DNA of 64,000 nt from Adhaeribacter_A terreus (GCF_042657365.1 NZ_JBHSKT010000002.1:372001-436000); one strand, 5' to 3'; positions 1 through 8,571 are shown, counted from the stretch's first letter. The notes: generated by a model from the letters alone, not told the origin. Numbers and translations are program-made.

Positions 1-2
1 AA

Positions 3-413
3 TGCCACGCTATTTTTCTGGAAGCGAATTACGATGATGAGATGCTGGCCAATGGCTATTATCCGGCACACCTGAAAAAACGAATCAGTGGCAAACGCGG
101 ACATTTATCTAACCAGCAGGCGCTCGATCTTTTTAACTTACACAAACCAGGTTTTATGCGCCTGGTGCTGCTTTCCCACTTATCCCGCGACAATAACGAC
201 CCACAACTGGTGCAGGAATTATTTACCCGCCAAGCCGCCGGAACGGAAATTGTGGTTGCTTCCCGTTACAACGAAACGCCGGTTTACGTGGTAAGCGCTA
301 TTCCCGGCGATGACTTGCCAGAAACGGTATCTTTTCCGGTTGAAAAAGTAAAGCCTAAGCGAAACAGCAAAACCAAACAATCAAACCCGATGCAACTCGC
401 ACTGGATTTTTAG
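3..413 (+). CDS. MBL-fold metallo-hydrolase, C-terminal part (WalJ/YycJ-like)
   Basis: This is the 3' end of a gene that enters from the left edge. The reading frame is open back to base 3, so the ATG at 42 is internal. The visible part contains the pattern ANYD, then GYYPAHLKKRI, then GHLSN, followed by RLVLLSHLSRDNNDP and TEIVVASR. This is the usual C-terminal half of the WalJ/YycJ metallo-beta-lactamase-fold family, putative metal-dependent exonucleases or hydrolases. The His/Asp metal cluster of the N-terminal half lies outside the window, so activity cannot be judged. The tail is basic and ends in LALDF. A terminator hairpin follows about 80 bases downstream. Confidence 0.8.
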   Translation, partial: CHAIFLEANYDDEMLANGYYPAHLKKRISGKRGHLSNQQALDLFNLHKPGFMRLVLLSHLSRDNNDPQLVQELFTRQAAGTEIVVASRYNETPVYVVSAIPGDDLPETVSFPVEKVKPKRNSKTKQSNPMQLALDF

Positions 414-493
414 GCGGGAAGATATCTTGCAAAACGAGCTTAAAAGTTTGTAGCAGGCAACTAACCTGATGGCACAGATTTTCTGAATACAAT

Positions 494-528
494 AAAAAAA
501 ACGCGCAGGCAAAACCGGCGCGTTTTTT
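494..528 (+). terminator. Rho-independent terminator after the metallo-hydrolase gene
   Basis: The stem ACGCGC/GCGCGT (501-506 with 518-523) is flanked by an A run on the left and six T on the right, so it could act in both directions. Confidence 0.7.
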
Positions 529-628
529 AGTGTAATTGGTTTTCTAAGTTCGGTTAAACGGGAAATAGCTTATTGCAGTTTTTCTGCAAGAGTTTTAAGC
601 TAATAGGAAATTAGAAACACTTAAAAGC

Positions 629-662
629 AAAAAAGCCGCTTCATTTATCTGAAGCGGCTTTA
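629..662. terminator. Hairpin with 10-bp stem
   Basis: AAGCCGCTTC (633-642) pairs with GAAGCGGCTT (651-660) around an 8-nt loop, with an A run on the left. It resembles the hairpin beside tRNA-Glu (6772-6810) in arm sequence and loop (CATTTA). Confidence 0.65.
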
Positions 663-891
663 AGTAGACCAAAGGAGTGGAATATCGAACTTTATCCACA
701 AGGATCTAAAAGAGATTGTGAAATTTTTCTAGTTAGTAAATTTTGAATTTTTCTCATTTCCTGATTTAGAAAAGTTAATAACTAAAAATAATATTAGTAC
801 TCATATCTCATGTAAAAAAGGTTTGCTTGACCCCGAGAGAAAGGAAACCAGATGTGCGACCCGCGCCATACGTGGCAACTGATCGGTCTAA

Positions 892-2121
892 TTACCGCAA
901 TGATTTGAACGCTTTGCGGAGCTCAGAAGTAAAGAGCGTTGGCTCTTCCCAAGAAGCAAAATGGCCTCCCTTGTCAACCTCGTTAAAGTAGGCAAGATCG
1001 GGGTAAACCGCCCTAACCCAACTAAGTGGTGAAGCCCAGATCTCGCCGGGGAACGTCGTAAAGCCAACGGGAACCAAGACCGGCGGAGGAGCTTGACCGG
1101 ACGCAAGTGCTGTGGCAAGAGCTCGTCCGTCCTCCCAATATGAACGGGCGGTGGACGGTCCGGTGCCGGTCAGCCAATAAAGGGTGATGTTATCAAGGAT
1201 CTGGTCTCGTGTTAAATTGCCCGTCGGTTTTCCATCCACGAAGGCACGGGCGATCTTATAGTAGCTATCCGTGTCATGGTCGAGCATCCAGGCTGCCAGT
1301 CCAAGTGGTGAATCCATTAGTGAGTAGCCAATTGTCTGCGGACGCGTTGCCATCTCAAGAAAGTAACCAAAGCCGTTTTGCTTGAATGTGGCGAGGGCCT
1401 CGGCCGCTGTCTTTTCCTGTTCTGAATCCTTGGGCAGCTGATCACCAACTGCGAGTACTGCTGTAAGCAGGTTTAAGTGGATACCGACCAAACCGTGGAC
1501 TCTTTGGCGGCCCATAAGGTCAGTTACAAGTGCACCAACGTCGCCGCCTTGGGCAACGTAGCGATCATAGCCAAGACGTCTCATAAGCTCCGCCCAAGCT
1601 AGGGCAGTGCGCCCGGCGTCCCAGCCTAGTTCGGCCGGCTCTCCAGAGAACCCGTAGCCGGGCAATGATGGCAGCACCAGGTGAAATGCCTCGTCCGGAG
1701 TGCCACCGTGCGCGGTTGGATCAGTCAAAGGTCCAACAGTGTCAAGAAGCTCGATAACTGAACCTGGCCAGCCATGCGACATGATTAATGGCAATGCATT
1801 CTCATGTTTCGATCTGATGTGGATGAAATGAATTTCGACGCCATCAATTTGGGTTGTGAACTGTGGAAGCGCGTTAAGTTTAGCCTCGCACTTACGCCAG
1901 TCGTACTCTTTCGTCCAGTAGTTAGCAAGCGCTTGCATTGTAGCCAGTTGCACTCCTTGCGATCGGTCGGCGACAAGTTCTTTAGAAGGCATGCGCGTTG
2001 CTTCGATGCGGCGGCGAAGGTCGGAAAGCTCTGCATCGGAAATATTTACTTGGAATGGACGAATGGTCTCCTTTTCGGCAGATTGCCCGGTATTTTGCAG
2101 TTTGGCAGTTGTTTGTGTCAT
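892..2121 (-). CDS. Epoxide hydrolase, EHN-type alpha/beta hydrolase
   Basis: This is a predicted epoxide hydrolase, which opens epoxides to vicinal diols through a covalent ester intermediate. Residues 21-130 match the N-terminal EHN domain and the rest is an alpha/beta hydrolase fold. The oxyanion-hole motif HGWPG is at 116-120, the likely nucleophile is Asp194 in GGDVGA, a candidate catalytic Tyr is Tyr315 in TLYW, and the catalytic His is His387 in GGHFASWEEP. The length (409 aa) is normal for the family. There is no recognisable signal peptide. Its base composition is clearly more GC-rich than the AT-rich genes to its right, which suggests separate acquisition. Physiological substrate unknown. 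Confidence 0.9.
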   Translation of the reverse strand: MTQTTAKLQNTGQSAEKETIRPFQVNISDAELSDLRRRIEATRMPSKELVADRSQGVQLATMQALANYWTKEYDWRKCEAKLNALPQFTTQIDGVEIHFIHIRSKHENALPLIMSHGWPGSVIELLDTVGPLTDPTAHGGTPDEAFHLVLPSLPGYGFSGEPAELGWDAGRTALAWAELMRRLGYDRYVAQGGDVGALVTDLMGRQRVHGLVGIHLNLLTAVLAVGDQLPKDSEQEKTAAEALATFKQNGFGYFLEMATRPQTIGYSLMDSPLGLAAWMLDHDTDSYYKIARAFVDGKPTGNLTRDQILDNITLYWLTGTGPSTARSYWEDGRALATALASGQAPPPVLVPVGFTTFPGEIWASPLSWVRAVYPDLAYFNEVDKGGHFASWEEPTLFTSELRKAFKSLR

Positions 2122-2797
2122 GGAATTCTATTTCGTTTAGGTTGATTTTGGGCAATGTAGAAAGCGGGGTTTTCCAATAATTTGGTCCAGCAGAGTAATC
2201 TACAGGTTAAATTCTAACAGTTAGATTCTTTATCTGTTATTTAAATAATCAGCAACAATAGTTGCTGATTATGGCAATAGATAAACTGGAGTTGAATTGG
2301 TATTTATACTTGCGTATTTAAACCAGGAAGATTTATTGTTGTTTAATAAGTAAATATCTTTATCCGCAGACTTAAGGTAAAGAAATGTGAATGATCAAAA
2401 CATTAAAGGGATTGATAATAATTGAAGGGTAAAAAACGAAGCTAATTGATGGTAATAATCGGTTAGATTTAAATTAATACTTGTTTAAAAGCTTTTTTTA
2501 ACTAATTGATATTTTCCCTTTCGAGTTTTCAAGACAGGTAAGTTAAGCACCCTACTTTGCGGTTTTAATAAGGGAATCCCCTAATAATTTGTAATGGTTT
2601 TAGGAGTAATTCTAAGAAATTTGAAATCGTGTAGCGACCTTGAATTATAATACCCAAATAACTTAATGATTTTCAACAAACTTTTCAAAATGGTTAACTA
2701 GGCATAAATACATGTGTGTTGATATTAATACCTAGTTAAGTTTTGACTTTGAGTCCGTAATCTTCGTTTTTAAATATTACATTTTAAAATTCAACTT
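2122..2797. other. AT-rich spacer between divergent genes
   Basis: No open frame of interest is visible in these 676 bases. The only structured element is a perfect 12-bp inverted repeat at 2245-2272. The promoters of the epoxide hydrolase (leftward) and the NmrA-type gene (rightward) must lie here, but I see no clear TTG-N19-TAnnTTTG match. Confidence 0.6.
2245..2272. repeat. Perfect 12-bp inverted repeat, 4-nt spacer
   Basis: ATAATCAGCAAC and GTTGCTGATTAT are separated by AATA. No T run follows on either strand, so it fits an operator or a cruciform better than a terminator. Confidence 0.6.
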
Positions 2798-3562
2798 ATG
2801 AAGATTGTCGTTATTGGGGGCACTGGTTTTATCGGATCTAAAGTAGTCAATCAACTTCGTGAATACCAGCATCAAGTTATTGCGGCCTCGCCTAGCAATG
2901 GAATTAATACTCTTACTGGTGAAGGATTAGCTGAGGCGATTAAAGATGCGGACATTGTAATTGACCTTTCTAATGCTCCATCATATGAGGAAAAGGCGGT
3001 TATGGATTTTTTTCAGACTTCTGGCCGGAATTTATTGAATGCTGAAATTAATGCAGGAGTAAAACACCATGTTGCCCTTTCTATAGTTGGGGTTGATAAA
3101 ATGGAAAATGTCGGGTATATGCTTGGCAAGAAGGCTCAAGAAGATATAATCAAAAAATCTGGAGTGCCTTATACCATTATAAGAAGCACCCAGTTCCTTG
3201 ATTTCCTGGCAGGAATCGCGGATCAGGCTACTATAGGAAATGAGGTTCATCTTTCAAATGTAAAAATCCAACCAATTGCGGCAGTTGATGTTGTAAGGTT
3301 TATAACCAAACACTCGCTTGATATTCCTAAAAATGGTACAATAGAAATAGCTGGGCCGGAACGTTTCGAAATGTTCGAAATCGTTTCCAGGTACTTGAAG
3401 GATGTAAATGATCCACGCAAGGTAATTCCAGATGGTAAACCAATTTACTTTGGTGGAGAAATTCCGCTTAATGCCCTGGTTCCAGCCGGACAGGCAGAGT
3501 TGGGAACTATAGACTTTGAACAATGGAGGAGGCTGCAATTAGCTACTACAACTCCTAAATAA
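2798..3562 (+). CDS. NmrA-like NAD(P)-binding oxidoreductase (atypical SDR)
   Basis: This is a predicted cytoplasmic NAD(P)-dependent reductase or redox-sensor protein of the atypical short-chain dehydrogenase group. The N-terminal Rossmann motif GGTGFIG is at residues 7-13. Further family marks are DADIVIDLSN, HHVALSIVGVD, and PYTIIRSTQFLDF in the second half. The length (254 aa) is typical. The family often lacks the canonical YxxxK active site, so the reaction cannot be assigned. The gene stands alone on the plus strand at the start of an AT-rich block that looks unlike the housekeeping genes further right. Confidence 0.85.
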   Translation: MKIVVIGGTGFIGSKVVNQLREYQHQVIAASPSNGINTLTGEGLAEAIKDADIVIDLSNAPSYEEKAVMDFFQTSGRNLLNAEINAGVKHHVALSIVGVDKMENVGYMLGKKAQEDIIKKSGVPYTIIRSTQFLDFLAGIADQATIGNEVHLSNVKIQPIAAVDVVRFITKHSLDIPKNGTIEIAGPERFEMFEIVSRYLKDVNDPRKVIPDGKPIYFGGEIPLNALVPAGQAELGTIDFEQWRRLQLATTTPK

Positions 3563-3807
3563 GTATTCTTTTGTTTTTTTTACGTGGTTGAACGTCTAAA
3601 GCATGCTAAATTAAGATAGTTGTAAACATTCATCCAGTTTACACAAAATGATCTCACCATGATGACCTTTAACTTGGTTTCGCATGTACGGAAATTAATG
3701 TGACTCCTAGTTTAGACTTCCAATTTTCATATTACAATTAAAAGTTTTTTCATTGGGCTGCATCATCCTAACCATTTTTATAAACTAATACTGTATGTAC
3801 TTTTTTT

Positions 3808-4050
3808 ATGAAATTGGAGGTTAAAAAATTAATTGTATTTGGAGTAATCATGAGCCTCCTTACTTCAGCCTATGGTACTTTTCTGGTTACTTTAATGAAA
3901 CAAGACTTTTTAAGTGATTATTTTTTTGTCAATTGGTTAAGCCTGATTCCTAAAACTTACCTCTTGGTACTTCCATTCACTTTGATTACTGGACCAATGA
4001 TAAGAGCATTGGTAGAAAGAATGTTCAGGAATGAAAAAATCAAAAACTAA
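3808..4050 (+). CDS. DUF2798-like small membrane protein
   Basis: An 80-residue protein with two predicted membrane helices (about residues 8-30 and 42-65), ending in GPMIRALVERMF and a charged tail. The two-helix layout and the GPxxRxLVxRxF ending resemble DUF2798 proteins, which have no assigned function. The next gene on the same strand starts 31 bases downstream, so the two may be co-transcribed. Confidence 0.65.
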   Translation: MKLEVKKLIVFGVIMSLLTSAYGTFLVTLMKQDFLSDYFFVNWLSLIPKTYLLVLPFTLITGPMIRALVERMFRNEKIKN

Positions 4051-4081
4051 AGGGCTCACCGCTGTGTCGAAATTCTTAATT

Positions 4082-4501
4082 ATGAAAAGAATGATAAAAT
4101 ACAAAAGCTTTATATACAAAACTGTAACACTTGCAAGTTTGGCGGTTCTAAACATTACTTGTCCAGCACTAGCGCAACAGATGGGAGTTAAGCGTACGGA
4201 ACTTCAACGTCACAATCTCAGCATTCCTGGACGCGAAGTAATTCAATCGCGGATTGATTTTGCCCCAGGAGAGGAATTCGGCAATCACTCGCATCCAGGT
4301 GAAGAAATTGTTTATATGATTGAGGGTTCTTTAGAGTACAAGGTCGAAGGTAGGTTGGCTGTAACACTTAAAGCAGGAGACGTTTTGTTTATTCCTGCTG
4401 GCGTAATTCATTCGGCGAAGAATGTAGGCTCTAGCAATGGGGCAGAACTCGCTACTTATGTTGTTGAAAAAGGGAAGCCACTTATCGTCCAGACTAAGTA
4501 A
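4082..4501 (+). CDS. Exported cupin-domain protein
   Basis: A single small beta-barrel cupin with its metal-binding motifs intact: NHSHPGEEIVYMIEG (motif 1, two His and a Glu) and PAGVIHSAKN (motif 2). The start at 4082 gives a clean signal peptide (KRMIKYKSFIYKTVTLAS, then a hydrophobic stretch, cleavage near ALAQQ). The upstream in-frame ATG at 4031 would overlap the preceding gene and put a charged extension before the signal peptide, so I reject it. Likely a periplasmic metal-dependent enzyme or binding protein; substrate unknown. Confidence 0.8.
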   Translation: MKRMIKYKSFIYKTVTLASLAVLNITCPALAQQMGVKRTELQRHNLSIPGREVIQSRIDFAPGEEFGNHSHPGEEIVYMIEGSLEYKVEGRLAVTLKAGDVLFIPAGVIHSAKNVGSSNGAELATYVVEKGKPLIVQTK

Positions 4502-4654
4502 ATGGTTAATTCTAAGTTTCAGGTTACTAAAGAATGAATTTCATTTATATGGTTCCAGAGATTAATAAATTAAAAAAACAACTGCCGTAAATACAGATAC
4601 ACATGGAAATAAGGTTGTAAAGCCGCAATAAACGAAAGTTTAAAATATATACTT

Positions 4655-5626
4655 ATGCTTAAATGGAATGATGTAATCAGATATGCCAGCCAAGGCAACC
4701 CTAAGCCTGACAGGAGAGTTGAAAAATCAGAGGAAGAATGGGAAAGAATTCTTTCTCCGGAAGAATTTCGAATTACCCGCCAGAAAGGAACAGAGCGAGC
4801 CTACAGTTCTGAATTGTGCAACCTTTTTGAACCAGGTAAATACGCATGTATTTGTTGTGATACCTTATTATTTGACAGTTTAGAGAAATTTCAAAGTGGA
4901 ACTGGCTGGCCTTCCTTTACACAACCTATTAAGGAAAATGCGGTAGCTTATCATAAGGATGTTAGCTATGGTATGTACAGAATAGAGGCTAACTGCAACA
5001 CCTGTGATGCTCACTTAGGGCATGTATTTCAAGACGGCCCTATGCCTAGTGGTTTACGTTATTGCATTAATGCTGTATCATTAAAAAAAGTAAAAGATGA
5101 TTCGCTCAAGGCTACTTTTGGAGGAGGTTGTTTCTGGTGTACTGAAGCTATATTCCAGGAATTGAAAGGTGTAATAAAAGTAGAAAGTGGTTACAGCGGA
5201 GGAAAGGTAGAACACCCTACCTACCGGGAAGTAACTACTGGAACAACCGGCCATGCTGAAGTAATTGATGTAACTTACAACCCTTCAGAAATAACCTTTG
5301 AAGACTTATTAAAAATCCATCTATCAACCCATAATCCCACTACTCCGAACAGGCAAGGCGCTGATAGAGGATCCCAATACAGAAGTGTGATTTTTTACAG
5401 AACAGAAGAGGAAAAAGAAATTGCCTTAAAAGTCATATCTGAATTGCAACCTTCTTTCGATGATATGATTGTTACCGAAGTGGCAATGTTTGAGCATTTT
5501 TACAAAGCAGAAGACTATCATCAAAACTATTATAAATCTAATCCCAACGGAGGATATTGTCAGGGTGTGATCAATCCAAAACTTGAAAAATTCAGAAAAC
5601 TGTATAAAGAGAAACTTGTAAAATAA
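4655..5626 (+). CDS. msrBA: Bifunctional methionine sulfoxide reductase MsrB-MsrA fusion
   Basis: It repairs oxidised methionine; the fusion handles both sulfoxide stereoisomers. The MsrB domain comes first (about residues 18-147) with zinc-binding pairs Cys65/Cys68 and Cys114/Cys117 and catalytic Cys137 in RYCINA. The MsrA domain follows (about 151-320) with catalytic Cys159 in GGGCFWC. The B-then-A order is the reverse of the MsrA-MsrB enzymes of Neisseria and streptococci. No signal peptide is visible, so the enzyme should be cytoplasmic. Its neighbours in the block also suggest stress or metal handling. Confidence 0.93.
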   Translation: MLKWNDVIRYASQGNPKPDRRVEKSEEEWERILSPEEFRITRQKGTERAYSSELCNLFEPGKYACICCDTLLFDSLEKFQSGTGWPSFTQPIKENAVAYHKDVSYGMYRIEANCNTCDAHLGHVFQDGPMPSGLRYCINAVSLKKVKDDSLKATFGGGCFWCTEAIFQELKGVIKVESGYSGGKVEHPTYREVTTGTTGHAEVIDVTYNPSEITFEDLLKIHLSTHNPTTPNRQGADRGSQYRSVIFYRTEEEKEIALKVISELQPSFDDMIVTEVAMFEHFYKAEDYHQNYYKSNPNGGYCQGVINPKLEKFRKLYKEKLVK

Positions 5627-5773
5627 TTAGTGATAGGTAATATAATAAACAAGGAAAGATTCAAGTAGTTGTAAGACTGTATGGTCTAAAGCTAAATCTT
5701 ATTTTTAAATGACAGTCACTGAGCTATTGGTTGATTCTCCTCCAGGTCCAGCGTGTTACCTTTTTAATAACCT

Positions 5774-6544
5774 ATGCATTTATCAATCATTGAAGTTCTT
5801 TTTTTTGCCTTTGCTTCTGTTCTGGGTATAATAATAGGCACTACTATTGGCATCTATAAAAGATTTACCCATAAGACCATTTCAAAAACAATGGCTTTTG
5901 CAGCCGGACTGTTAATTGCAGCAGCAACGATAGAATTAGCCGTTGATGCTGCTGAAAAGGTAAACCAATTTTATTTTGGTATTTTCTCACTAATGATAGG
6001 TGCGATTGGATTTAGTTTTGGTAATGCATTATTAAGTAATAAAGGTGCAAAGGATAGAAAGCGATGCGGGGAATGTGTTGCCCAACCTTCAGAAAAGGAC
6101 ATTCCAGGTAGTGGTTTGGCCATTACTTTAGGCACAGGTATGGATGCAGTTCCAGAAGCTATTGTACTTGGACTTACCTTGTTTACGCATGGTGTGAATA
6201 CCCCCCTGATCCTAGCCATAGCATTAGGAAATCTACCAGAAGCAATTTCTGGTTCTGTAGGTATGTTGGCTGCCGGTAGAGCAAAAAAATGGGTTATCAA
6301 AGTTTGGGGAGGCGTAACCCTTGGGACAATCTTACTTACCGTACTTGGTTTTTTATTTGCCGGGCAGCTTTCAGAAAATATGGTCTCTAATTTACAATTA
6401 TTTGGTGCAGGGGCCTTAATTGCTATGGTTTCTGAAACCCTAATACCAGAGGCTTTTCATGGTACCCCTAAATACTCAGGTACAATTGTTACTTTGGGCT
6501 TCGCATTGCTTTTAATAATTAAAATTTTAACAAGAGATTCATAA
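5774..6544 (+). CDS. ZIP-family divalent metal transporter
   Basis: A multi-pass membrane protein of 256 residues with about eight hydrophobic segments. The ZIP signature segments are GTGMDAVPEAIVLGLTLF (TM4) and ALGNLPEAISGSVGM (TM5), carrying the acidic and polar residues used for metal coordination. A cytoplasmic loop near residues 95-112 contains KRCGECVAQPSEKD, a possible metal-binding Cys pair. It most likely imports zinc or a related divalent cation; ZupT and GufA are the nearest named relatives. It is the last gene before tRNA-Glu. Confidence 0.8.
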   Translation: MHLSIIEVLFFAFASVLGIIIGTTIGIYKRFTHKTISKTMAFAAGLLIAAATIELAVDAAEKVNQFYFGIFSLMIGAIGFSFGNALLSNKGAKDRKRCGECVAQPSEKDIPGSGLAITLGTGMDAVPEAIVLGLTLFTHGVNTPLILAIALGNLPEAISGSVGMLAAGRAKKWVIKVWGGVTLGTILLTVLGFLFAGQLSENMVSNLQLFGAGALIAMVSETLIPEAFHGTPKYSGTIVTLGFALLLIIKILTRDS

Positions 6545-6771
6545 ACTAGATTGCTTTTATGAGAGTCTTTCCAAACATTAAGCTGGTATTTCAATATGAA
6601 AATTAAAAACCCAATAACCCTAATTGGTGGCTATACAAAGGAATATACTGAGTGCCCGCTTGACTAAACCAACACTAAGATTTATTAACTTAAAAGCATA
6701 GGTTAGAGTTGTAAACTGTTCTTTAATACGATATGGATTGTAAGGTCTAAACAAAGGGGAATTATCGAACC

Positions 6772-6810
6772 AAAAAAGGCCGCTCCATTTAATGTGTAGC
6801 GGCCTTTTTT
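6772..6810 (-). terminator. Terminator of tRNA-Glu
   Basis: A 13-bp stem, AAAAAAGGCCGCT with AGCGGCCTTTTTT, lies immediately past the tRNA 3' end on the minus strand. The T runs on both sides would also let it stop rightward transcription. Confidence 0.8.
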
Positions 6811-6814
6811 ACAA

Positions 6815-6889
6815 TGGTAGTCCATAGGGGAATCGAACCCCTGTTACCAGAATGAAAATCTGGTGTCCTAACCCCTAGACGAATGGACC
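6815..6889 (-). tRNA. tRNA-Glu (anticodon UUC)
   Basis: Read on the minus strand, the acceptor stem GGTCCAT pairs with ATGGACT (first pair G-U), the anticodon stem CCAGA/TCTGG encloses TTTTCAT with anticodon TTC, and the T-arm contains GGGTTCGATTCCCC. The discriminator is A and CCA is encoded. The length is 75 nt including CCA. Confidence 0.95.
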
Positions 6890-7092
6890 ATTTTAGGGAA
6901 AACGAACGCCCTTGTTCGTTTTGGTGGTGCAAATATAGAAGGCTGATTTTTCACTGCAAAACATTTTTAATAATTTTTTTTGAGGTTTTTATAACAGCTT
7001 CATTTAGAGAAAGAAAAATAATATTGGGTTTTCACAAAACAGAAGCGTAACTTCGCGGCGTCATTCATTCACAGACTTATATATAAGCTCTT

Positions 7093-8088
7093 ATGTCAAA
7101 AATTAAAGTTGCTATTAACGGTTTTGGCCGCATTGGCCGTTTAACTTTTAAAGCGCTGCAACAGCGCGAAAACGTGGAAGTGGTTGCTATTAACGACCTT
7201 ACTGACCCGAAAACGCTGGCCCACCTGTTAAAATACGACTCAGTACACGGCCGTTTCCCTGGCGATGTGAAAGCCGAAGAAGGTGGTATTAATGTAAACG
7301 GCAAAAGCATTAAAATTTATGCCGAGCGCGAACCGAAAAACTTACCTTGGGGTACTTTAGGCGTAGACGTAGTTTTAGAATCTACCGGTCGTTTCGTAGA
7401 CGAAAAAGGCGCTGGCGGTCACTTAGAGGCTGGTGCACGTAAAGTTGTAATTTCTGCTCCGGCAAAAGGCAACATCCCTACTGTAGTATTAGGTGTTAAC
7501 GACGATACTATTACCGGTTCTGAAACCATCATGTCGAACGCAAGCTGCACTACCAACTGCTTAGCGCCAATGGCGAAAGTATTGGACGATATGTTCGGAA
7601 TCGAAAAAGGTTATATTACTACTGTTCACGCTTACACCGCTGACCAGAATCTGCAGGATGCTCCGCACTCTGACCTACGTCGTGCGCGTGCTGCTGCTTA
7701 TTCTATCGTGCCAACTTCAACCGGCGCAGCCAAAGCAGTTGGTTTAGTATTGCCACACCTGAACGGTAAATTAGACGGCGTAGCAATGCGCGTGCCTATT
7801 CCGGATGGTTCTATGACTGACTTAACTGTGGTTCTGAAAAAAGAAGCTACTAAAGAGCAGATCAACGCGGCTATGAAAGCAGCTGCTGAAGGCCCGATGA
7901 AAGGTATTCTGGAATATACTGAAGACGAGATCGTTTCTATCGACATCGTTGGCAACACACACTCTTGTATCTTCGACGCTGGTTTAACTTCAGCTAACGG
8001 TACTTTAGTGAAAGTTGTAGGCTGGTACGATAACGAAGCTGGTTACTCTAACCGCGCTGCTGACCTGATCGTACGTATCGGTAAGTAA
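7093..8088 (+). CDS. gap: Glyceraldehyde-3-phosphate dehydrogenase
   Basis: A glycolytic enzyme that converts glyceraldehyde-3-phosphate, NAD and phosphate to 1,3-bisphosphoglycerate in the cytoplasm. NGFGRIGR (9-16) binds the dinucleotide, and Asp35 in INDLTD indicates NAD preference. The catalytic Cys152 lies in SNASCTTNC and the partner His179 in TTVHAYT. The C-terminal WYDNEAGYSNR is intact. The length (331 aa) is standard. Monocistronic: a terminator follows within 45 bases, and a copy of the 34-bp dispersed repeat sits between the stop codon and that terminator. Confidence 0.97.
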   Translation: MSKIKVAINGFGRIGRLTFKALQQRENVEVVAINDLTDPKTLAHLLKYDSVHGRFPGDVKAEEGGINVNGKSIKIYAEREPKNLPWGTLGVDVVLESTGRFVDEKGAGGHLEAGARKVVISAPAKGNIPTVVLGVNDDTITGSETIMSNASCTTNCLAPMAKVLDDMFGIEKGYITTVHAYTADQNLQDAPHSDLRRARAAAYSIVPTSTGAAKAVGLVLPHLNGKLDGVAMRVPIPDGSMTDLTVVLKKEATKEQINAAMKAAAEGPMKGILEYTEDEIVSIDIVGNTHSCIFDAGLTSANGTLVKVVGWYDNEAGYSNRAADLIVRIGK

Positions 8089-8098
8089 TTTATGATTG

Positions 8099-8125
8099 CA
8101 AAACGCTATGTTTTTAGCGTTAGAA
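8099..8125 (+). repeat. 34-bp dispersed repeat copy after gap
   Basis: AAAACGCTATG, TTTTT and a degraded AGAAAGT end. It lies 10 bases past the gap stop codon. Confidence 0.6.
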
Positions 8126-8130
8126 AGTAA

Positions 8131-8161
8131 AAAAAGCCACGCTGCAAAGCGGGGCTTTTTG
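8131..8161 (+). terminator. Terminator of gap
   Basis: AAAAAGCC pairs with GGCTTTTT, with a GC-rich inner stem, directly downstream of gap. Confidence 0.8.
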
Positions 8162-8324
8162 TTTATAGGTATTTACGGAATTCAGGTTTGAACACGATAT
8201 TTGGGATGGGCAGGATTTTATTTCTGAATAGGCTGCATTCTTTAAAGCAAGCGGCAGAGCTAGTCAACCACCCCCAATCCCTCCTTGAAAAGGAGGGGAG
8301 CTTTTCTCTACTACACTTTCACAA

Positions 8325-8519
8325 TTCCGCCAGCGCAGCGTCACACGAAAATCACGTTTGCTAGAAAGCTCAACTAAAAGAAAGCAAACTACGAAGGGAA
8401 ACGATACCAGTTTCTGTGAGAGCGGCCTCCAAGCTTACCGGTTCCGTCAGGAAAGCCGCAATGCGGCTAAGTAAGGTTGCAGCCGCGAACGCAGAAACGA
8501 AGCCCGCCCGGCTTGAGGG
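8325..8519 (+). ncRNA. Putative structured RNA repeat, copy A
   Basis: About 195 nt, with a homologous copy at 36182-36373. Possible helices are GTTTGCT/AGCAAAC (8356-8362 with 8383-8389), GTTTCTG/CAGAAAC (8410-8416 with 8492-8498), CTTAC/GTAAG (8434-8438 with 8471-8475), the hairpin TTCC-GTCA-GGAA (8442-8453), and the hairpin GCCGC-AAT-GCGGC. Compared with copy B, three of these change on both sides so that pairing is kept. The strand is assumed from the G-U pairs in copy B. I do not recognise the family. No promoter was identified, so expression is inferred only from structure. Confidence 0.55.
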
Positions 8520-8571
8520 TGAAGATTGCCGATGAAAGTTAAAAGTAAGATGATTAGCAAAAAGGTGTTTC

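Larger units (their letters stand above)
414..891. other. Gene-free spacer with two hairpins and a possible island edge
   Basis: No coding region is visible. It holds terminator hairpins at 494-528 and 629-662 and the imperfect direct-repeat copy AAAGGAGTGGAATATCGAAC (673-692), which resembles a sequence next to tRNA-Glu at 6751-6770. An AGTACT site lies at 796-801. The last 50 bases are GC-rich and belong compositionally with the epoxide hydrolase gene. Confidence 0.6.
6545..7092. other. Spacer holding a terminator and tRNA-Glu
   Basis: Besides the hairpin (6772-6810) and the tRNA (6815-6889), it contains AAAGGGGAATTATCGAAC at 6753-6770, an imperfect match both to the tRNA T-arm region and to 673-692. 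Upstream of gap there is a possible weak promoter: TTG at 7024-7026 and TAACTTCG at 7048-7055, with 21 bases between them. Confidence 0.5.

Noticed and set aside
4031..4081. Upstream start for the cupin gene
   Set aside because: It overlaps the preceding gene and places a charged segment before the signal peptide.
4655..5626. Possible frameshift joining separate msrB and msrA genes
   Set aside because: Both domains are complete, in one frame with a short linker, and such fusions are known.
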